DNA of 23,019 nt from Solobacterium sp. (lineage in GTDB: Bacteria; Bacillota_I; Bacilli_A; Erysipelotrichales; Erysipelotrichaceae): NCBI GenBank assembly GCA_015256455.1, contig JABZMB010000021.1, forward strand, positions 1 through 23,019, written 5' to 3'. Positions 21,479-23,019 of this stretch are shown here, one piece after another. The translations under genes and the position numbers were made by a program. Position 1 is the stretch's first letter, and each line of letters begins with the position of its first letter. Under the pieces are notes generated by a model. That model ran no database searches, was not told where the DNA came from, and was given only the letters and a program-made list of their open reading frames with translations.

Positions 21479-22948
21479 ATGAAGAAAAATGATACACTAT
21501 TGCAAGCTTTTGAGTGGTATCTTCCAGATGATAGTCAACATTGGAATAAATTGAAGGTGCTGGCACCTTCTTTTTCTAATCTGGGAGTTACACTGGTTTG
21601 GTTACCGCCAGCATATAAAGGGGCTGGTGGAGTAAATGATGTAGGATATGGTGTCTATGATTTATATGATCTTGGAGAGTTTGATCAAAAGGGGACAATC
21701 CCTACAAAATATGGTACAAAACAAGAATATCTAGATGCGATTTCTGCATTGCAAAAAGAAAATATCACAGTTCTAGCAGATATTGTTCTCAACCAGAAGA
21801 TGGGTGGAGATACAGAAGAAACGATAGATGTTATTAAAATAGATCCAAATAATCGTAACGAAGATATTGGTGGTGATTGTCAGATTACCGCATGGACGAA
21901 ATTTACTTTTCCAAATCGACATGGAAAGTATTCTACATTTATATGGAATGCAAGTCATTTTGATGGTACAGATTGGGATGAAAAGAAGAAACAAAGTGCC
22001 ATCTATCTTATTGAAGGAAAGAACTGGGATATAAATGTAGATGATGAACATGGTAACTATGATTATTTAATGGGTTGTGATATTGATTTTAAAAATGAAG
22101 AAGTCCTACAGGAGTTTAATTGTTGGGGTAAATGGTATATAGATACTACCGGTATTAATGGAATGCGTTTAGATGCGGTAAAACATATTGATAATCAATT
22201 CTTTAAGAATTGGTTACCTGACATGCGTGCATATAAAGGGGATAATTTCTTTGCGGTAGGTGAGTATTGGAATGGTGACCTTGGCAAGCTGCAGGAATAT
22301 CTTGCGGATGCGTCGGATTGTATGTCTTTATTTGATGTACCACTACACTATCAGTTATTAAACGCATCCGATACAAATGGTAACTTTGATATGCGAGAGT
22401 TGTTTCAAGGAACACTTGTAGAAAATGATCCATGGCATGCGGTAACGTTTGTGGATAATCATGATACTGAGCCAGGACAATCATTGGAATCCTTTGTTCT
22501 ATCTTGGTTCAAGCCACAAGCGTACGCATTAATTCTATTACGTATCGATGGGTTACCATGTGTGTTCTATGGAGATTTATATGGAATACCTGCTAAGAAT
22601 ATTCCTGCGGTAGCTGAGCTTCCTACATTAATGAAGATTAGGGAACTTTACGCTTATGGTGAACAACATGACTATTTTGATGATTCAGATATCATTGGCT
22701 GGACGAGAAGTGGTATTGATGAATTTGCTGGTAGTGGCTTAGCTGTTGTATTAAGTAATCGAATTGGTGGTTCAAAGAGAATGTATATCGGTACTAGTCA
22801 TGCAGGAAAAGAATTCAAAGATATTCTAGGACACTGTTCCAATACAGTTATGATTGATGAAGAGGGTTATGGAGAGTTTTATTGTTGTGATGGAAGTGTT
22901 AGTGTGTGGCTTGAAAAGACTTTAGAAGTTGAAGTAAGCCTTGACTAA
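21479..22948 (+). CDS. amyA: Cytosolic alpha-amylase, glycoside hydrolase family 13 (GH13_5-like)
   Basis: 489 residues, no signal peptide, so intracellular. It hydrolyses alpha-1,4 bonds of maltodextrins or glycogen-type glucans. Conserved regions of the TIM barrel: region II GMRLDAVKH (nucleophile Asp232), region III FAVGEYW (acid/base Glu262), region IV FVDNHD (Asp329). Region I reads DIVLNQ (101-106), with Gln at the position normally held by a substrate-binding His. The N-terminus LLQAFEWYLP and PPAYKG fit the cytosolic subfamily. AGAGG lies 5 bases before the ATG at 21479; a GTG at 21473 is inside the ribosome site. It is probably cotranscribed with the CarD-like gene. Confidence 0.93.
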   Translation: MKKNDTLLQAFEWYLPDDSQHWNKLKVLAPSFSNLGVTLVWLPPAYKGAGGVNDVGYGVYDLYDLGEFDQKGTIPTKYGTKQEYLDAISALQKENITVLADIVLNQKMGGDTEETIDVIKIDPNNRNEDIGGDCQITAWTKFTFPNRHGKYSTFIWNASHFDGTDWDEKKKQSAIYLIEGKNWDINVDDEHGNYDYLMGCDIDFKNEEVLQEFNCWGKWYIDTTGINGMRLDAVKHIDNQFFKNWLPDMRAYKGDNFFAVGEYWNGDLGKLQEYLADASDCMSLFDVPLHYQLLNASDTNGNFDMRELFQGTLVENDPWHAVTFVDNHDTEPGQSLESFVLSWFKPQAYALILLRIDGLPCVFYGDLYGIPAKNIPAVAELPTLMKIRELYAYGEQHDYFDDSDIIGWTRSGIDEFAGSGLAVVLSNRIGGSKRMYIGTSHAGKEFKDILGHCSNTVMIDEEGYGEFYCCDGSVSVWLEKTLEVEVSLD

Positions 22949-22983
22949 CAGAAACTCATTCGGCGAAAATATAGGTGTAATTT

Positions 22984-23019
22984 GAGGGAGTAGCTGGCAC
23001 ATGCCCGTGCAGCAAGTCA
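22984..23019 (+). promoter_or_regulatory. Start of a probable yybP-ykoY (Mn2+) riboswitch, cut by window end
   Basis: GAGGGAGTAGC followed by a small hairpin (CTGGCAC with GTGCAG) and AGCAAGTCA matches my recollection of the 5' part of yybP-ykoY aptamers (GGGGAGUAGC, helix, then GUCAACAU). The rest and the controlled gene lie beyond the window. In this class the controlled genes are usually Mn2+ exporters. Confidence 0.55.

Noticed and set aside
1..23019. Defence system, prophage or transposon
   Set aside because: No transposase, integrase, nuclease-helicase, toxin-antitoxin or phage gene is present; the genes are mostly housekeeping with consistent base composition.

Overview
The window looks like a chromosomal segment of a low-GC Gram-positive bacterium (Firmicutes/Bacillota). 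Support: AGGAGG-type ribosome sites before nearly every gene, many hairpin-plus-U-run terminators, a BMP-type nucleoside ABC operon in the same order as Bacillus nupNOPQ, a single-copy RlmD/RlmCD-type methyltransferase, a surface thioester adhesin with a sorting-type C-terminus, and a stand-alone CarD protein. Erysipelotrichia is my best guess at the class, but that is an impression of protein style and not a proof. There are no insertion sequences, phage genes, CRISPR arrays or rRNA genes, and no gene-free stretch longer than about 300 bases.

Layout. 1-2800: the end of a MacA/HlyD-like adaptor (5' end outside the window) and a MacB/FtsX-like permease, overlapping by one base, then a terminator. 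2892-4338: glycerate kinase and a small unknown gene. 4339-5585: an AT-rich promoter region with inverted repeats and a secreted thioester-domain adhesin with a Pro-Thr stalk, closed by two terminators. 5587-6792 (minus): D-Ala-D-Ala ligase. 6960-10039: dut, map and a CBS/DRTGG-regulated pyrophosphatase, then a terminator. 10071-12008: RNase Z-like hydrolase and a diacylglycerol-kinase-type lipid kinase, then a terminator. 12032-12362: a compact independent unit consisting of a strong promoter, a folded RNA with a possible pseudoknot, a 43-residue peptide gene and a terminator. 12377-12531: tRNA-Arg(CCG) on the minus strand, divergent from a HAD phosphatase that may be leaderless. 13359-15573 (minus): an RluA-family pseudouridine synthase and a 23S rRNA uracil methyltransferase, overlapping by one base. 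15713-20897: the nucleoside ABC importer operon (lipoprotein, double ATPase, two permeases), with a terminator-like hairpin and a layered inverted repeat after the lipoprotein gene. 20934-22948: CarD-like regulator and a cytosolic GH13 alpha-amylase. 22984-23019: what looks like the start of a yybP-ykoY (Mn2+) riboswitch cut by the window edge.

Most protein genes are housekeeping: nucleotide hygiene (dut, pyrophosphatase), N-terminal Met removal (map), tRNA and rRNA maturation (RNase Z-like, pseudouridine synthase, methyltransferase), peptidoglycan precursor synthesis (ddl), nucleoside salvage (nup) and glucan use (amylase). The least explained element is the RNA-plus-peptide unit at 12032-12362. 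Its RNA fold places the first base of the closing stem at the predicted transcription start, and I cannot assign it to a known RNA family.
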